Below, in pieces: positions 21,745-34,300 of a stretch of 64,000 nucleotides of DNA (position 1 is its first letter; each line of letters begins with the position of its first letter). Source of the DNA: Euglena gracilis (lineage: Eukaryota > Euglenida > Euglenophyceae > Euglenales); the NCBI GenBank assembly GCA_039621445.1, contig CP154955.1, forward strand, positions 9,536,241 through 9,600,240. Reading direction: 5' to 3'. The notes under the pieces are model-generated. The model was not told the DNA's origin, made no database searches, and was given only the letters and a program-made list of their open reading frames with translations. Position numbers and translations under genes: made by a program.

Positions 21745-21905
21745 GGGCAGTGGGCAGTCGGCCAACTTGTCGGCCGACTACCCAATTGGTCGGCCGACTA
21801 GGCCTGGTCGGTAGCTAGTCGGCGAGACGGGGGGGGGGGGGGTAGTGGGGGTGCTACCCCCGTGACCCCCCCCGTGACCCCCCGTGACCCGCCCGTGACC
21901 CGAGA
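21745..21905. repeat. GTCGGCCGACTA words and GTGACCC array
   Basis: GTCGGCCGACTA appears in variants at 21755-21815, followed by G runs and CCCGTGACC units (21862-21902). Partner words are at 23270-23295, 23370-23390 and 24510-24530, so a word-bearing element may span about 21.75-24.54 kb. Confidence 0.5.
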
Positions 21906-22265
21906 ATCGAGCCTTCAATTTTCATAGAACGCATCAACCTTCATCACTTCATCCTCTCTTTTCATTCATCATTTCAGCCTGCTTTTTGATGTAGGTGGCG
22001 TTTTTGGTCGCTTTTCATCAATTTTCTGGTTCAATCCATCGAAAATTTGCCTTGACATGGTCTAAAAATGGAAAGAAATGCCAAGATTTGAGGTGAAAAA
22101 ATTTTCGACCCAAACAATGGCGCATCTTTGCCATATGAATTTGACCCAAAACATTGGCAAAAGGGGAGATTGCGCAAGGAGGAAAGAATTTCATGGCAAA
22201 AAGGGGGGAGGGGAAACATGAAAATTTTTGTGGAAGAAAAACCCCCCAAAAACAGAAAATAATTG

Positions 22266-22749
22266 CCCTCACCAGACCTCCATTTAGTATGTATCACCAA
22301 AAAAAATTTATGTATCACATGTATCACAGCCTAATAATTAATGTATCACATATGCATAGTCGGGGTTATAGTGATTACCTCCCCCCCCCCCCGGGCGCAC
22401 TGATAGCAAGAAAACTTTTGGTTCATCACAATTGAGGACATGGCACGCATGGCAATTCCACTGGGGGTGAGGCGTCTGTGAAGGGTCAGTTGGCCGCGTC
22501 ATCCAGCACAGTGTAAGATTTTGTTCCGTTCTTCTCCCATCCAATAAATGAAAAAATAGCGGCTGAGAAGTTGCTGACAAAAAAGGACAAAAAAATATGG
22601 CAGCCGGGGACCCGCCCAAAGAGAAAACCCCGTGCATCCCTCAAAAAATGAAAATAAAAAATGGCAGTATCACATATGTATCACCAAAGTAAAATTAATG
22701 TATCACAGATACGTTGTGATACGCACTAAATGGCGTTCTGGTCCTCACC
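22266..22749. mobile_element. TIR element with TGTATCACA words
   Basis: Inverted ends: CCATTTAGTATGTATCAC on the left and GTGATACGCACTAAATGG on the right. TGTATCAC(A/C) is repeated four times near the left end and three to four near the right. The core has no coding signal. Confidence 0.6.
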
Positions 22750-24110
22750 TTTGGACAACCAAACCCCTTTTTGGCATCCAACGTCCAACGCACCTCCACA
22801 CCCAAAAATGGCCAAAAAATCTTGTTCCCTGAAAAAAAAAGTGCCAAAAATTGGTGCATTTCTGCAACCAAAACAGAATTTTTTTGCTATTTTTTCCCCC
22901 TTCAAAAATAGCCATTTTGGGCCATTTTTTCAAAAATGGCCCAAAATGCATCCCAAAAAATTTAACGGTCAAGAAAATCTTACAAAATTCCTTTCCAAAA
23001 AAATGAATAAATGACCAATTTTGGACATAAAAATCACCCAAAAATGACCACGGTCAAACCAAAAGGCATTTTTTCTGTTCAAAAATGGCCCAAAAATGGC
23101 CAAAAATGACTACTTTTTGGACCCAGAAATCACCGATTTTAGGATCCGTGCCGCCCTTTTCGTGGTGGGATGCAACAACATGGATGCTGCCTCCCGACCA
23201 CCTCCGAAGTGGCATACTTCCCCCGTGACCCCCCCCGTGACCCCCCCGTGACCCGCACCACCCCCAGTGAGTAGTCGGCCGACTGGTCGGCCGACTACCC
23301 ACTCTAATGTACTAACGGGTCCAAACCGCCGACTTTTAAGCCCCCCCCATGAAGAAAATCCAATGCAAACTAGTCGGTGGCTAGTCGGCGGTCATAAAAA
23401 TGGTCTGTGGCGGGCCCAAATCACCCGGAAATGGTCCGGATGGGTCCAAAAAAAAGTGTCTTACGCCTAAATAAACACCCCCAGATGGAAATCTTTGGTC
23501 GGTGGGGGGTCGGTGGGCCCTTGATGGGGTTCCGGAGGGGTAAAAACCAATGATGAAACAGGATTACATGAAAATCCTTTAGAAATGCAAGCATTCTGCA
23601 TCACGAGAGGCAAAAAACTCCCCCCTCCACCCCCATCCGAGCCTCAAATAACAAAATCCCTTCTGTGTTGGCAACATACTCGGGGGTTAAGTCGTTTTTG
23701 TGGCTCACTTTGGCATAGGCGGGGGGGCTCCGCCAGGGCTGCATAGAGGTAGAGGTAGAGGTCAAAGGCCTCTACCTCTATGTCAACCACCTCTACCTCT
23801 ACCTCTACCTCTATGTCACCTCTATGTCTGTAAAATGTACCAAAATGGCCTCAAAAAGGGTCATAAAACACCCCATCTGCTCGGAAAATGGCAATTTTGC
23901 ATGAAAACACATGCAAAACGGCGAGGGGATGAGAAACAATATGTGGGTTGGTGATTTTGAAAGTTGTTGGCGCAGGTATGTGACCACATTGAGCAATTCT
24001 GAAAACCTTTCATGTATTTCTCCTTTGCTTGCAAAAAAATTCCTTTATTGAGTCATTTTCCTTTGGTTTTTGACATAGAGCTGACATAGAGGGATAGAGG
24101 AGGTTGGAAA
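22750..24110. other. No gene recognised; repeats
   Basis: A/T-rich DNA rich in CAAAAATGGCC variants (22795-23110). A CCCGTGACC array lies at 23220-23262. (GTAGAG)n and (CTCTAC)n blocks at 23745-23822 face each other around AAAGGCCTCTACC. Confidence 0.5.
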
Positions 24111-24112
24111 AC

Positions 24113-24178
24113 CTCTACCTCTACCTCTACCTCTACCTCTACCTCTACCTCTACCTCTATCCCTCTACCTCTATGCAG
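24113..24178. repeat. (CTCTAC)n hexanucleotide repeat
   Basis: About ten units of ACCTCT, with an ATCC variant near the end. The same hexamer is at 23745-23822 and, degenerate, at 15840-15885. Confidence 0.95.
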
Positions 24179-24754
24179 CCTTGGCTCCCCCCCCCCCCCC
24201 CCGCACCCCCCCCTCAAATAACAAAATCCCTTCTATGTTGGCAATAGACTTGGAGGGATATGACCTTTTTGTGCAAATTTTGACTTATATTGAGAATCCA
24301 ACGGGGAGAGGTGTTCTTTTGTCAAAAGTGGCCCAAAATGGACATTTCCCCCCCAAAATTTTTTTTTGCATATTCACCCCCGATTGGGGGGTTCTGGAGC
24401 CATTTGGGTGGGTTTTGACTGGTGTTGAGGTGATTTAGACAAAAGTTTTTTCCCAAGGGGGGGGGGTTAAAAGTCGGCGGTTTTGACCCGTTAGTACATT
24501 AGAGTGGGTAGTCGGCCGACTACGCACTACCCCCCCCCAGTCTACCGTTTTGGCACTCCCTGGTGTGCAAATGATGATGTGAGGCAGGGTGAAGTACTGG
24601 TCGGCCTACTGCCTCCTTGCGCGGGGAGGGGGGCTGCTGCCCCTGCCCCCTCCATGCCGGGTCTTTCAAGCCCCCTGGCCAAATGCCTGTTTTGAAATTC
24701 TACAGACATGGGAAGTGGTTTGCCTCTTTTCTAAAAACCTTGCTTTGTCATCAG

Positions 24755-24822
24755 GAAGCCTCCTGTGGCAAGTGGTCCGGTGCAGCTCACAAACAACCCC
24801 TACAGCACCGCCCCAGACCAGG
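24755..24822 (+). CDS. Candidate exon (KPPVASGPVQLTNNPYST)
   Basis: Acceptor CTTTGTCATCAG, donor CAGG|GTTTTAGG, phase 2 in and 1 out. The out phase fits the 26549 exon (G + AG = Glu). Low-complexity Pro/Ser/Asn-rich peptide. Confidence 0.5.
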
Positions 24823-27800
24823 GTTTTAGGCTGGATCATGGAATCATTTTTCACCTGTGTGACCCCTCCCCATGGGGGGGGGTGACACCCCGGGACCTTC
24901 CCGGGGGGGGGTGCGCCATGGGTCAGGTTTTTGCCTGGCAGAAGGCCGGGCCGGAATATTTTTTCAGCGTTTTCGGCCGATTTTGGCTGGGTCCCCCCAG
25001 CCAGGGGGGGGGGTCGTGGGTGTGTGGGTTTTCAAAAAAAAGTGGGTGAGTGGTTGGGTTTCTGTCTGGGGGAAAGTGCGCCCCCAGGGGTCACGAAGTG
25101 AAACTATGTCGGACCCCAACCCCTCCCATCAGCAGAACCCTGCCCAAGATATCACTGTCGCCCGGGTGCCAACACCCCCGCAGTGCTATTTGCCCCGGCC
25201 CAGCAGCGTGCCTCAGTCCCAGAGCCGTTTCCGTCCCTCAGGTGTGCGTCTTTCCAGTCCCAGTGCTATTCCTGCTGCAGCTCGAACAGGGGATTTGACC
25301 CATTCGACCAGTATGACTGACCTCCAGCGTCTTTCATTTGTTTCAAACTGACGATGTCTTGTTCAAAAAAAAACACACCTGACAAAAAATGGCAAGTTTA
25401 CAGCATTTTCGACCCCTCCAAGGGGGTCGGGTTTAGGGGTGGAAAGTGCTATACTCCTCGGTGCCTTTTGCGCCGTGAGCCTGGAAATGGCCATTGCTCA
25501 GCAGGGGCCAAAACCGAACCTTTGGGGAGGGTCCAGCCCTGCACAACACCATTCACTTGGATTTAGGAAAAATTTGGCAAACAATATGAGTGTGAACCCA
25601 TTTGCACAACTGCGGGAACGACGGTTCCCACAATTGCGGCTCACAAACTTGCAAAAAAAAAACTCAAATGCAAAGAAAAAAGTTTGATGAAGACCTAAAG
25701 AGAGAACAAATACCACAAGAATTTGTTTGAGGGCCCCAGAACAACAAAATCTTTTGTGTTACATCTCACAACCAGCTCCCCACCCCCTTTATGTGAACGA
25801 TTGTTCCGAAAAGCCAAACATGTGCCCAACAAATCAAATTCACTACAGAAAGCGAAAAATTGTGACTTTGATTTTCTGAATTTTTGGACATTGAGGTAAC
25901 ATTGAGGTTCAGGTTGAGGTTGAGGCTGTCGACGTTGAGGTTGAGGGTTTCTTTCAAACCTCAACCTCAATCCAGCCCTACACTGTCATCTGTGCTTGTG
26001 TCTGTGCCTGTGGGGGGGGGGGCAATATGGGTATTATCTATTAATATATTGACCCAGTGCAAATAAATGGAAGGCAGGCTTCTTTGTTACTCAGAAGACC
26101 CCCCAGGGCATTAAGTGAGTGTTGACAGGGGGAGTCAGATCACCCCCCCCCCTCCTGTGCCTCCTGTGGGGATGGGGTCCAGACCACCCCGCCCCTTTCA
26201 GACCGAGGGGGTTCCCAGAACCAAAACCCCCCATGTACCAAAAAAATTTTCTTCAGCACTTGGCGCCGCATAGGATGAAATTTGGGTACCAATTTCAAAA
26301 ATAAAAGTGTGTAAAAACCCGATTTTGGGGCTCTTTTCAGGATCCAAAAAAGTTTCCGGTACTTTGCGCCGGAATTTTTTTGCGCAGGGAAGGGATTGGT
26401 GGGTGGTGGGTGGGTCTGGGGCCATAGGCCCATGTATGGATTTCTGCGCAAACCCCTGAAATTTTTTTGGGAAATGCTTTTGTGGGGGACCCCCTCCCCC
26501 TCCTGGGGAGGCGGATGGGAGGAAAGGAGTGTGACGGTTGCCTCGCAGAGCCCCGCGGTGCTCCGACATACTACCTGCACACGGGCGCCCCACCCCCGTA
26601 TGGATACGAGGCACCCCGGCCCTCGCCAGCCCTATACAACGGGCACACCCCCTCCTGCCCTGAGCAGAGGCGCTCTGGCAGCCATTTCGGAAGGAATGGT
26701 GGTGGTTTTGAAACCAGAGGCCGTGGGCCGTGTTGAGGACCATCTCGAGTTCGTTTTGAATTGAATTGTTGGGGGAGGGCAGGGCAGGGTTCGATATAAG
26801 GAGGGCGTACATGGTTTAGGTGGGGGGGGTGTCCCCCCCCCCCCCCCCCCCCTCCTGGCCCGCAGGGGGGTCCGGACCACCCCCCCCCCACCTGCCAGGG
26901 GGGTCCGGACCGACCCTCGGGGGGGTTCCCGGGACCCCCCCAAAAAGGGTCAATTTTTTTCTCCGGCGCTTCGCGCCGAAAATTTTTTGCATTTTTGGCA
27001 CATTTTTGCCCAAAAAAGTGCCCAAAATGGCACTTTTGGTCGTGGTGTTGAGGACCGGGGTTTTGAGGACCTCTCGAGTTCGTTTTTTTGAATTGAATTG
27101 TTGTGGGAGGGCAGGGCTGTCGTCAATGACAGAATGAAATCCAGTTTTTATCAAACTCAAAAATGGTCACCGAAATTTGCATGGGCGTTCCAGAAGTTTT
27201 GCTATATCCTCAGAAAACCAAGTTTTATTTTGGTTGTTGTGTATCTTGCTGTCCACATGTTTTCCCCCATATTCAAGTGCGGGGTGCTGTGTGCAGGTGG
27301 GGTGTGTGGGGGGATGTGTGGGGGCAGGGTTCGATTTAAACAGAGTGCACAGGTGGACCAGAGGGTATGGAGCCCCTTGCTTGGCCTTCGGCCTCACCCG
27401 GGGGGGGGCAGATCCAAAATAACAAGTTTCTTGTACATGCACATACCACCCACATCATCCCCCCCAGGGTTCATTCAATGTAAGGGCAGGTGGGGTCGTG
27501 GTCTGGGCGACCGAAATTTTGTCCCCCACATTTTGGGCAATTTTTGGGCAAAATTTGTAAATGAATTTGAAAATACAAAACAAAGCTCGGCGCCACATGC
27601 CAGAAGGAGAAATTGACTTTTTGGGGGTCCAGGTTCCCCCCCCCAGGTCAGTCCGGATCCCCACAGTTCCCTTCCCTCGACCTGCTCGCACACCCCTCTC
27701 CCCCTTCTGGGGAGCAGGGCTTCGCACGAGGCTTTGTTTGAGGGGAGTGGTGGGGCTCCCCAAGGGTCGGGATATGGTCCACTGGCAAGGATGTCAGAGC

Positions 27801-28285
27801 AGTGGAAACTGATAAATAAATTGAGGAACGGGGTCGGGGTTTTTAAACAAACGTTTGCCTCGCTTGAACTCCTGGTTCTCCAGACTTTGGGGTCATGTCC
27901 CCACCAAAATAGGCCAGGCAAAGAATGAGCCAGAATGCGATGGGTTGGCATCCAAGGAGTCTCCCGGAGCCCCTCTGGCTTCATGTATTACATGCCCCCA
28001 GCCCCAGCGGCACCCCACGCCTCCCCTGGCTCAAGCTATCCCGCCGGGTCTGCCATGCAGTGCTATTCCCATTCCCGCCTTCTATGCACTCGGAGATATC
28101 CTTCTCCCCCATTTCCCACGGTTGTTTCATTTCCCGCAGATATTTGGCGGAGCCATTCACCCCGGGGCCATATTACGAGGCTGCTGGCCAAGGCTGAACG
28201 TTAGAAAGCCGGGCCTTAAATCCGGGAGGTAAGGTTTCACCTTTCACCTTTGACGGCCATCATCCAAAATGTCTATCGATCTATG

Positions 28286-28328
<43 letters not shown>

Positions 28329-31300
28329 TGATATAATAATCTATTTTTCTTCTGTCTATCTATCTTTCTATCTGTTCTTCTATCTATCAACCCATCCATG
28401 TCCATGCAACATGTATGCATTCACATTTGTGCATCTGTATATTGGGTGTTCTCGGTTTTTTTTCAAAAAATTGCCCACCTCTCATTTGAATCACATGAAT
28501 AGCATATTGTGTGGAAGAAATGGGGGCAAGTCGGGTCTGAGATTTGGTGGCCTCATCCAAAGGTTTATGTATCTATCGATCAATCTCTCTATCCATCTGT
28601 TTATCTCTCTGTCTGTCTATCATCCATCTGTCTATCTATCCATCCACCTGTTCTTCTATCTATTTATCTGTCTCTCTCCATGCATATGCAATGTTATTTT
28701 AGGAGACCCCCACTGGGGAATGTCTGCAGTCTGGCTGGGAGCTGCTGGCTGGAAAAAGGTGCTGGCTAGCTGCCCCCCCCCCCCGGGCTCCGGGGGCGCG
28801 CCCCCCCCCCCTTGCAGAGGAAAGTGCTTGACATTTGGAAAGTTTGTGGTTATGTTATGTTCGGCCATGTTCTTTACCCCTCCAGCGGGGGTCATATGCC
28901 TTACCCATCTGGGGTGTACGCTCCACACATGAGTTTTGTCGAACACCGATATGCTGGCCCCACTCCACAGATGAGAGATGGTGTGCTCCTGTCAGTTTCT
29001 TTTTGTCAGTGTTCTTATGCCCTTTGCCTTGCACCATGCCACTCAATGCTTGGTGACGTTTGGGACGTCCCCATGCCTAGCATGCGCCAACAACTCCAGT
29101 GGACCCCGGTGCGCCACCCCCCCCCCCCCCCCGGATGTAGTGCCGATCCCCCCACCGTTCGAGATGCGGCCGCGGCTGCCTCCCAGCCAGCGTGTCGCTT
29201 AAGCCCGAGAGGAGCAGTCTTTTTTTCCGGTCCTGGACCCCACCTTCCCCACCCCATCGACGCATTTCAGCTTCGAAGGGCGGCCGGACGGCAACAGGTT
29301 TTTTTGTTTTCGAAGCCGCAAAAAAATGGACCAAGACCGGCCGAAAACAGGCTGCCCAGCTCAAGCTTGAGTTTCGGGTCAAAGCATTTGTTTTGCATAA
29401 TTTGTAGATTTTTTGAGCTACCCGGTCTGCATCCGGTCGAATCAGGTTTCAGCTGGGGGTCAAATCAAGTTTCACCCGGGGGTCGAATCAAGTTTTAGCC
29501 AGCCTGTGTTTTCCAGCCACCCCAAATTCTAAACCCCAGTTCCAGCCTTTGAGCCGGAACTCGCCCCAGAAGTGATTCAGCGACGCATTGTCTCCAGCCA
29601 TCGGGCGCCCCACCGAGCGGGACCTTTCCACCGAGAGAGTCGGCCAGGAGGGGAGGGGATTTCCCAAACGCTTCCTGTGTTTCATGCTGCCAGGCATGCT
29701 TTTGCAGGAGGTTGCATCCCCCAGGTAGTGACACAGGCAGGGGGTGGGCGGGGTGAGAAACCAAACATTGTTTTTATCAGACCCCCTCCCCTTTCGTCCG
29801 AGGGGGTTCCAGGACCCTGGGAACCCCCCCCCCCAAAAGTACTCCAGTGCTTCGCACCAGGGAAGATGAGAATTTTGGTGCATGGTTTGACCGATTTTTC
29901 AAAAAAAAAGTGTGCGAAAATAAGATTTTGGACCTATTTTAGGTCCAAATTTCTTTCAAGCACCGGAAAATTTTTCACAAGGGGGGTCCAGACCACCCCC
30001 GCCCCTCCCCGCTCTTTAATAGCCTGAGGGTGGGGGGGCACTTTCGACCCTGGGGGGGGGGTTGGGCGGGGGGGGGGGGACGCAAATACGAATTTTTTGC
30101 ATTTTTTTTGCATTTTTTCGATTTTTGTAAAGTTTGCGTTGTTTTCGTTTTTGTTTGTGTGTGCTTTCCAGCGATTTTGCAATTTGTGCAGGGAAGCTTT
30201 TTGAGGCAAAATGCGCTTTTTTTAACCTCATTTCCCACTGAGACCAAAATTGGGTGATTGTCATTTTTGGATTGTTGGCCAACAATTTTTGAGTCAGGAT
30301 GTTCCCAAAATGATCAAAAAATTGACATTTTTTGCCTAAGTTGCATTTTTTTTAAAAAAAATGCATTTTTTTATACTGATTTGTGTTGCTTTAATGTTCA
30401 TTTGTTGAGAAAAAATTGATTGCCCAAAATATGCACAATGTTATTTGTACGTTGATAACACATCCCAGGCCGCGGACATTTTTTCTTCATCCCCCCAAGA
30501 AGCATCAAATGAGCATCGTCGCCCCAATGGTCCGAAGACCCCCCGGAACCAACAAGTTTTTTCCTTCCCCGGGGCTTTGTGTTTTGCCCCCAAAACCATT
30601 TGTGTTGACCATGGCTTTGTTGTTCTATTTCAAATAGCAAAACAATTGAATCACGGGGGAAAAAATTGAACCCCCCCCCAGAGTTTCCCAGCGCTTCACA
30701 CCAGGTTTCCCCCCTGGGGGGGTCTGGGTCTGGGCCACTCACCACACAGCAAGCTGGGCCAGAAGCGAAGTTAGCGCCGGCCATAAACAGACAAGAAGCC
30801 TTAGTGCAACAAAGGGGGGTCTGGGACCCCCTGTCATTTAATCCCTGAGCCGGTGGCTGACGGTGTGGGTTGCCCCCGGACCCCCGCTGTCGGTGGGATG
30901 GGCTGGCCCCCCGGCCCAGCGACGCCCCCCACAAGCCAGCCAATGGGAGCAGCGTCGCGCGGTCCAGTGCGTCGGAGGAGGATGCGGGGCCCTCCAAGAG
31001 CAGCACGTCAGGTTTTCTTTTTGAGGATTTCCGAGGGCTTTATTGTTCATTGGAAGCCATCAGACAGGGAGGGGGAAAATATACGTTTTGCAGTTTTTGC
31101 AGATTTTTTTTTTAAACTTTTGGGGGAGTTTGTAGTTTCTTCCAGCTTTTTTTTGCAGTTTTCATGTTTCAGTGTTGTTGTTTTTTGAGTCCTCCACAAT
31201 TGAATTTCATATTGAAAAAGTTTTTTGTGTGTGTTCAGTTTTTCACCGTGTGCATTTCTTGCCCGAAGTTAGAATATAGCTTGCGTTTTTGAGCCAATGT

Positions 31301-34300
31301 TTTGCCATTTTTGTGTTATGTGTGTTCTGCATTTGTCGAGGTCTGACGCGTAATTCCAGCTTCGCCGTGTCCGTTGAATGAAGTGGGTTGGACCTTCGAC
31401 AGGTCACTCACAGCACAGCCCGCTCCAGGGCTCCCCTCTCCCCTCTCCGCCCGCCGCAGAGGAGAACTCCTCCACCGGGACCCCCGCCAACCCATCCGCC
31501 GGCGGCTCTGCCGCCTCGCCCTTCTCCTTCTCGGACATGTTCATGGCGTTCATGAGTGGCTACACCAAGTCCAACAGCATGGACAGCATCGCTGGAGGTG
31601 ATAGCCGCCGCCCGTGGATGGACACACAGTTGCGTGGGTGCGTGGATGCGTCTTGTGCTGATGTTTGGCGACCCGCAACACACGGGTTCCATTTAAAAGG
31701 GTGTCACAGCTGTAGGTGGGGGATATCCTCTCACCCCCCCCCTTTTCTGCAGGGGGGGTCGCTGAGCTCTTATCCCTTTATGGTAAGAGCGAAGCTCACC
31801 CCTGGCGAACCCCCCCCCCCCCCTCGACCCCCCCCCTTCCCCCCTGCCCCCCCCCCCGTGGGCCCCCCCGGGTCGGGCCACCTCGGGAACCGACGGATTA
31901 TCACCATGATCCCGGCCCGGTTCCCGAATTTTTTTTTCAGTCGCGAGCGACTGGATTTCTAGTTTCTAAATCACCCTGAGTTGACCCCCAACTCCCCGCC
32001 AGGCCCGAGTTATTCATGCGCGAAGGGGTCCAAACTGGGTAAGATCGACCCGCCCCCCTTTTTAAGCCCCCCCCCTTTGGGCTCTGCCATCTCGGCCAAA
32101 AAAAAATGTCAATTTTCAAAATATCTCCAAAATGAAGCCAAATTAAAGGAAATGTCCGGAGACCTAATTTGAAGCCCTTGGAACGCCCCATCTGCGGGTA
32201 TTTTGATTTCCACGCAACTCCCCGCCAAGCCCGAGATACGGCCGTTTTCGGCCCAGATGCCCGTTTTGTGCACTTTTCCCACTGTTCGACTTAGCCGTTT
32301 TCGGGAGGTGGGGGGGGGTCAAAAAATCAATGTTTTCAAAATTTCTCGAAAATGATGCAAAATCAAAGGAAATGTCCGGAGACCTGAATTGAAGCCCTTG
32401 GAACGCTCTATCTACTGTCCGCCTGAGATACGGGCATTTTTCGGCCAATTTGGGCCATTTTGTACACTTTTTCCACTGTCCGACTTAGCTGTTTTCGGCC
32501 AAAAAAGTTGAAAAAAATCGAAAAAATTTTTTGCCTGAAACGATGTTTTCTGGCCTCCTGGACCCGGAAAAACTGTTTTTGAGCCGAAAATGAGCGTTTT
32601 TCGACCCGCCAGCGCCCCGTTTTGGGCCGCCAACCCATTGACTCTGGGTCAAAACCGGGTCAAAAAAGTCGAAAAAAATCGAAAATTTTTTTTGCCTGAA
32701 ACGATGTTTTTTGGCCTCCCGGACCCAGAAAAGGTGTTTTTTTGAGCCGAAAACGAGCGTTTTTCGACCCCCCGGCGCCCCGTTTCGGGCACAAAACCCT
32801 TGCATTTCAGTCAAAAGAGCTCCATGGAGTGGGGTCAATGAAGGGGTGGGTGCGCGCTCATCAATGAAGGGGTGGGTGCACTCTTATCAATGAAGGGGTG
32901 GGGGCGCGCTTATCAAGAGCCCAGCACTCTTCAAAACCTGGTCCGACCTCCACCCTTCCCGCTCCGGGCCGGGGGTCTGTGATTTTCCCCGGTGCTTTAC
33001 CCCGGAGAAGTGAAAATTTCCCCCCACATTTTTTCCGATTTTTCGAAAAATGCTCAAAGGCTTGGTTTTTGGTGGTTTTTTTTTAGCCCAAAATTTTTTC
33101 CAGGGCTGATTATTAGGGCCAGCGAGCAGCCAGGGTATCCAAGTGCAAGGCGCTCCGTCAATTTTTAAAAACCACAGCCACTTTCAACCCCCTTTGTTTG
33201 GCAAATTTGACAAATTTGTGCAAAAACGGTGCCAGAAACAGCATTTTGGGCCGATTTCAAGGTGCGAAGTTTCAGGCCGGCGCTTCATCCTGCACCAAAA
33301 ATGGCTCATTTTGCCGCTGTTTCGGTGGACCCAGACCCCCCCCCCCACACACATGACTTGACATCAAATCCTGCCCCCTGCTGGAGCGGCCAAGACAGGG
33401 GTTTTTTTTGTCTTGGACCGGGGGGGGGGGGGTAGGACGGTAGGGTGGGTCAGCTGAGCGGGGGGGGGTATACTTTTCGGCGCCAAAGGCGCCGAAAATT
33501 TTTGAAAACGGTGCTATTTTCAGCATTTTTTCGCGTTTTTTTGGCCATTTTCGGGGAAAAGTTGGTGGGTCCCCTGGGCCCCCCCCGTGGGGCCCCCGTG
33601 GGGGTGGGGGGGGGGGGGGACCCCCCCGGGCTGAAAAAAAAACCCTGGGCCAAGAGCTGGCCTGGGCTCCCTCCCCCCCAACCTGCTGGCCTCGCCGCGC
33701 AGCCGCCGCCGGGGAGCGGGGCCAGCCCTCCGGCAAGCCGCTGCCGGCCGCCGCCGCCCGCCGCCACGCCGCCGCGGCCGTGCTGGAGGACATCCGCGCC
33801 AACGGGGGGCTGGCCGGGGCGGAGGGTGTGCACTTGGCTCCCCATACTTGAGTTGCCCGGGGAATGGGTGATGCTGCGAGTGATGTGCCGTTGTGAAAGT
33901 GATGGCCGTCAATCACACAGGCGGTTCTAAAAATAGATTTTTGTGAGTTTATTCGAGAACAATTAAATAAACAGGCTCTTTCCTGATGAATCAACATTTA
34001 TCAGTTTGCGTGATTGATTTGGCAATTAATATCAATTGATTGATTCTTTAATTCATATTGTTTTGATTTTTTATGTCAACCAATCGATTATTAAATGTGT
34101 TTAATGTTCCGGCTGAAAGACAAATCCGGCCCAACAGGGAGTAAGGGTGCCTGGGCACATTCGAAGGCGCCCAAAACACAGAGCCAATGGCATCAGCAAC
34201 CCTAATGCTTCACAGAAAACGCCCATCATAATTTTCCCCATTTTTTTTGTCCTGGACCATGGACACACCCCATCGCTGAGGGGGACAGATATGCATTTTT

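Noticed and set aside
24113-24178. CRISPR-like or telomeric repeat
   Set aside because: Hexamers CTCTAC without spacers; not a telomere motif of any group I can name and internal to the contig.
28285-28932. 215-codon + frame starting with alternating Ser/Val/Cys/Leu
   Set aside because: The first half is the (TGTC)n microsatellite; only the 28886-28980 part is kept as an exon.
33272-33997. 241-codon minus frame
   Set aside because: GC-rich DNA leaves most frames open; the + exon 33703-33825 has splice sites and matching phase on both sides.
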